Origin: Mycobacterium mantenii
GTDB taxonomy: Bacteria > Actinomycetota > Actinomycetes > Mycobacteriales > Mycobacteriaceae
Direction of reading: 5' to 3'
NCBI RefSeq assembly: GCF_010731775.1
Contig: NZ_AP022590.1
Span: forward strand, 1,550,001 to 1,614,000
DNA: 64,000 bases
In this document: positions 61,880-64,000 of the stretch, piece by piece
How positions within the stretch are numbered: the first letter of the stretch is position 1
Layout of the letters: every line of letters begins with the position of its first letter
Notes under the pieces: generated by a model
What the model was told of the DNA's origin: nothing
The model's database searches: none
Seen by the model: the letters and a program-made list of their open reading frames with translations, nothing else
Program-made: the position numbers and the translations under genes

Positions 61880-62515
61880 TCAGCTAGCCGGCAAGCCCGC
61901 TTTGATCGCGGCGTCCTGCTTACGGGCGAGATCGAGCATGACGTCGGCCGGCGTGGGATTGCCGATGACACAGTCGGATTCCAGGTCGACCATGGCCCTG
62001 CCCTCGACGAACACCGCCTCGGAGATCTCCATCGGGTTGGCCGGGTCGGATCCCTGGCCGATCACCATGAACCCGTTGGTGCCGAGGTCGATGGGCTGCT
62101 GCTGGCCGTTGACCTTCTTACCGACGACGTCGCGCATGTTCGCCGCGGTCTGGGCGGCAGTGCCCGCGTCCGGAAAGACCGCGATCGTATCGACGATGGT
62201 GCGCTTGCCGTCGGGATTCTTGAAGACCTGTCCCACACCGGCGATGCCGCTGGGATTCTGGCTCGGCGGCCCGTCGGCGGTGGCGTTAGGGCCGATGTCG
62301 CTGGGCTTGATCAGCAGGTTGCTGTAGTCCGCCGGGGCTCCCGGTGAGGCCGGGGCCGCGCCGGCCGACGGGGTCGACGAGGCGGCCGAGCTGGACGACG
62401 CGGCCGAACCCGATGATGCCGTCGAGCCCTTGTCCCCGCCGCAGCCCACCACCGTCGCGCCGATCAACACAGCGGTAGCCGTCAAGCCGAGCGCGGACGT
62501 CCGCACCGTATTCAT
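61880..62515 (-). CDS. Lipoprotein of unknown function
   Basis: 211 aa. Signal with lipobox VVGC (Cys25), a Ser/Ala-rich linker (about 30-60), then a folded domain beginning DYSNLLIKPSDIGPNATADGPP, with IVDTIAVFPDAGTAAQTAANMRDVVGKKV. This resembles mycobacterial surface lipoproteins of unknown role. The ATG at 62515 has AGGAGGAGA just upstream. Confidence 0.8.
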   Translation of the reverse strand: MNTVRTSALGLTATAVLIGATVVGCGGDKGSTASSGSAASSSSAASSTPSAGAAPASPGAPADYSNLLIKPSDIGPNATADGPPSQNPSGIAGVGQVFKNPDGKRTIVDTIAVFPDAGTAAQTAANMRDVVGKKVNGQQQPIDLGTNGFMVIGQGSDPANPMEISEAVFVEGRAMVDLESDCVIGNPTPADVMLDLARKQDAAIKAGLPAS

Positions 62516-62642
62516 AAGGGTCTCCTCCTGAAGTCAGCCATTTGTACCCCTCACCATCGGCGAACACGCGAAATTCGGATGCCGGGCAAATCTTCATCCA
62601 AGAGCCCAGCTTATGGGCTTGCGGCCATCTCAGTAAGGGTGG

Positions 62643-63725
62643 TCAGCGCTCTTTCCACATCGCGCCGCGCATGGTCGCCGAGAGCGGAATCTCCTCGACG
62701 CCGATGAGCCCCTGAGGCGCGCGGCACACCCAGTCGATCGCATTAACGACCCGGCCGGCCGTCGAGATGCAGCCGGCATCAGTGGAATCGAACAGCGGAT
62801 GGGACACGTGGGTGTTGATCTCGACGCGCGGTTCGCCCTCCACGACGACGCGGTGCACCCCGGTGTGGCCCTCGGGCGGGAATTCCCAGTCGGGCGCCGC
62901 GGCCTGGGTGAGCCTGGTGACGTGCTCCAGCGTGATCACCGGTTCACCGTCGCGCACGCCCTCGGTGGCGAACCGAACCGCGGCCATCCGCCCGGGCTCC
63001 ACCGTCATCATGGTGCAGTCGATGCGCTCGGGCGTGAACCAGCGTTCGATGCGCTGGCGCACGTCGTCGAGCTCGACGCCAAAATTGTCGGCCAGGCTGC
63101 GAACCTGTCCACCCCACATCGCCACGATCACCCCGGGCAGAAACATCATCGGCGAGTCATCATCCGGTGTTGTACCGAAACCCATTGCAGCACCAGTGAA
63201 CTCGGCGTCATCGTAATTTCCGTAGTCGAAGATTTCCTGCACGGTGACCGAAGAGACCCGGGTGGTCAGGCTGACCGCCGAGTGCACCAGCGTGTCGCCG
63301 GAGAAGCCGGGGTCGATGCCGTTGACGTAGAGCGAGGCGTTACCGGCGGCGCAGGCCCGCTCCAGGGGCTCCCGCAACCAATCGTCGGCATGGCGGGGCG
63401 TGACCAGCCACACCATCGACGTACCGACCACGTTGACACCCGCCGCGAGGAACTTCGACATCTGCTCGATGGCTTCCATCGGCCGGGTCTCGCCCTGCGA
63501 GGTGTACACGACGCAGTCGGCGCTGAGGGCCACCAGGGCGTCGATGTCGTCGGTGGCGATGATGCCGGTCGGCTCGTTGAGCCCGCACAACTGCGCCGCA
63601 TCCCGGCCGACCTTCTCCGCGCCGGCCGCGTGCACACCGACCAGTTCCAGATCCGGTCTGCCGATGATCGCCCGCAACGAATGCCGGCCCACGTTGCCGG
63701 TGGAGAATTGAATGACTCTGCGCAC
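62643..63725 (-). CDS. Dihydrodipicolinate-reductase-like NAD(P)-binding protein
   Basis: 360 aa. Rossmann start VIQFSTGNVGRHSLRAIIG (about residues 4-22) followed by VGVHAAG, CVVYTSQGE, and a middle domain like the amine dehydrogenase/DapB-like family common in mycobacteria. It is far too long for DapB and probably reduces an unknown substrate. The GTG at 63725 is chosen because it has GAGGG 6 nt upstream; the frame to 63872 is not protein-like. Confidence 0.75.
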   Translation of the reverse strand: MRRVIQFSTGNVGRHSLRAIIGRPDLELVGVHAAGAEKVGRDAAQLCGLNEPTGIIATDDIDALVALSADCVVYTSQGETRPMEAIEQMSKFLAAGVNVVGTSMVWLVTPRHADDWLREPLERACAAGNASLYVNGIDPGFSGDTLVHSAVSLTTRVSSVTVQEIFDYGNYDDAEFTGAAMGFGTTPDDDSPMMFLPGVIVAMWGGQVRSLADNFGVELDDVRQRIERWFTPERIDCTMMTVEPGRMAAVRFATEGVRDGEPVITLEHVTRLTQAAAPDWEFPPEGHTGVHRVVVEGEPRVEINTHVSHPLFDSTDAGCISTAGRVVNAIDWVCRAPQGLIGVEEIPLSATMRGAMWKER

Positions 63726-63790
63726 GGTTACCCTCGTCCTTCCGGCGGTGGGTGCTGACCCATCATGCCGCGTCCAATCGCCGGGCGGGG

Positions 63791-64000
63791 TCAGTAATCC
63801 GGTATCGGCAGCGGCGAATTGTTCGAGTCGATGCCACCGTCGACGTGAAAGATCGCGTTGGTCGCATAACAATCGCGGGTGGAGAGGTACACCGCGAGCC
63901 GCCCGAGATCCTCGACGTCACCCAGCCGATGCAGGGGTGTGGCCTCTTTCATTTTCTCCAACGACCCGGGCATCAAATCCAGGCTGCCCTGCAGGCCGTC
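63791..64000 (-). CDS. Short-chain dehydrogenase, C-terminal end only
   Basis: About 70 residues at the window edge; the N-terminus lies outside. Visible segments are ATPLHRLGDVEDLGRLAVYLSTRDCYATNAIFHVDGGI, the standard end of classical SDRs where the chain closes the substrate pocket. Substrate cannot be told. Confidence 0.75.
   Translation of the reverse strand, partial: DGLQGSLDLMPGSLEKMKEATPLHRLGDVEDLGRLAVYLSTRDCYATNAIFHVDGGIDSNNSPLPIPDY

Overview
This is high-GC actinobacterial DNA, almost certainly from a non-tuberculous Mycobacterium. The evidence is a complete yrbE-mce operon, a DosR-type dormancy block (an Acg-like nitroreductase, an Rv1733c-like membrane protein, a tandem-domain universal stress protein), a pyrazinamidase with the same length and residue numbering as M. 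tuberculosis PncA, and a run of genes in the same order as M. tuberculosis Rv2037c to Rv2046. All homologies are from recognition of motifs and remembered proteins, not from a database search. No rRNA, tRNA, CRISPR array, insertion sequence or phage gene was seen.

Region 1 (1-8,030, minus strand) looks like an anaerobic or hypoxia module. It holds a group 3b NADP-type [NiFe] hydrogenase operon (hyhB-G-S-L, the last gene cut by the window start), an Rv1733c-like protein, an Acg-like nitroreductase, an 83-aa protein, and a P1B-type metal ATPase with a TPCP metal motif fused to a C-terminal hemerythrin-like domain. DosR-like palindromes precede several of these genes. The ATPase type is one linked to Ni and Fe transport, which makes its position beside a NiFe hydrogenase notable.

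Region 2 (8,030-15,700) holds lipid and CoA genes (hotdog protein, acyl-CoA dehydrogenase, TesB-like thioesterase), a SnoaL-like protein, an epimerase, an aldo/keto reductase, a membrane acyltransferase and a small unknown gene. Region 3 (15,880-27,070) is a TetR regulator with probable operators, followed by a full eight-gene yrbEAB-mceABCDEF lipid import operon. A nucleobase permease with a zinc-cluster-like tail lies convergently behind it.

Region 4 (29,080-33,400) is a TetR-controlled aromatic ring-cleavage cassette: hydroxylase, extradiol dioxygenase and FAH-type hydrolase. Region 5 (33,410-42,440) has a DosR-type universal stress protein, then an overlapping six-gene operon (OsmC, 74-aa protein, acyl-CoA-dehydrogenase-like protein, ECF sigma factor, zinc anti-sigma-like protein, formate/nitrite-type channel) that looks like an undescribed self-regulated stress unit, then the EfeUOB iron uptake operon under an IdeR-like box.

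Region 6 (42,480-58,950) follows the M. tuberculosis Rv2037c-Rv2046 order: patatin, a four-gene sugar ABC transporter, Rv2042c-like, pncA, lipT, lppI. It is interrupted by an ECF sigma/DoxX pair with a tiny coupled leader ORF, a DoxX protein with a tail of twelve 11-residue repeats, a zeta-like toxin/antitoxin pair, gluconokinase and a kinase-like fusion protein. Region 7 (58,940-64,000) holds an SDR, a cytochrome P450 with a divergent TetR and twin palindromes, a lipoprotein, a DapB-like reductase and a partial SDR.
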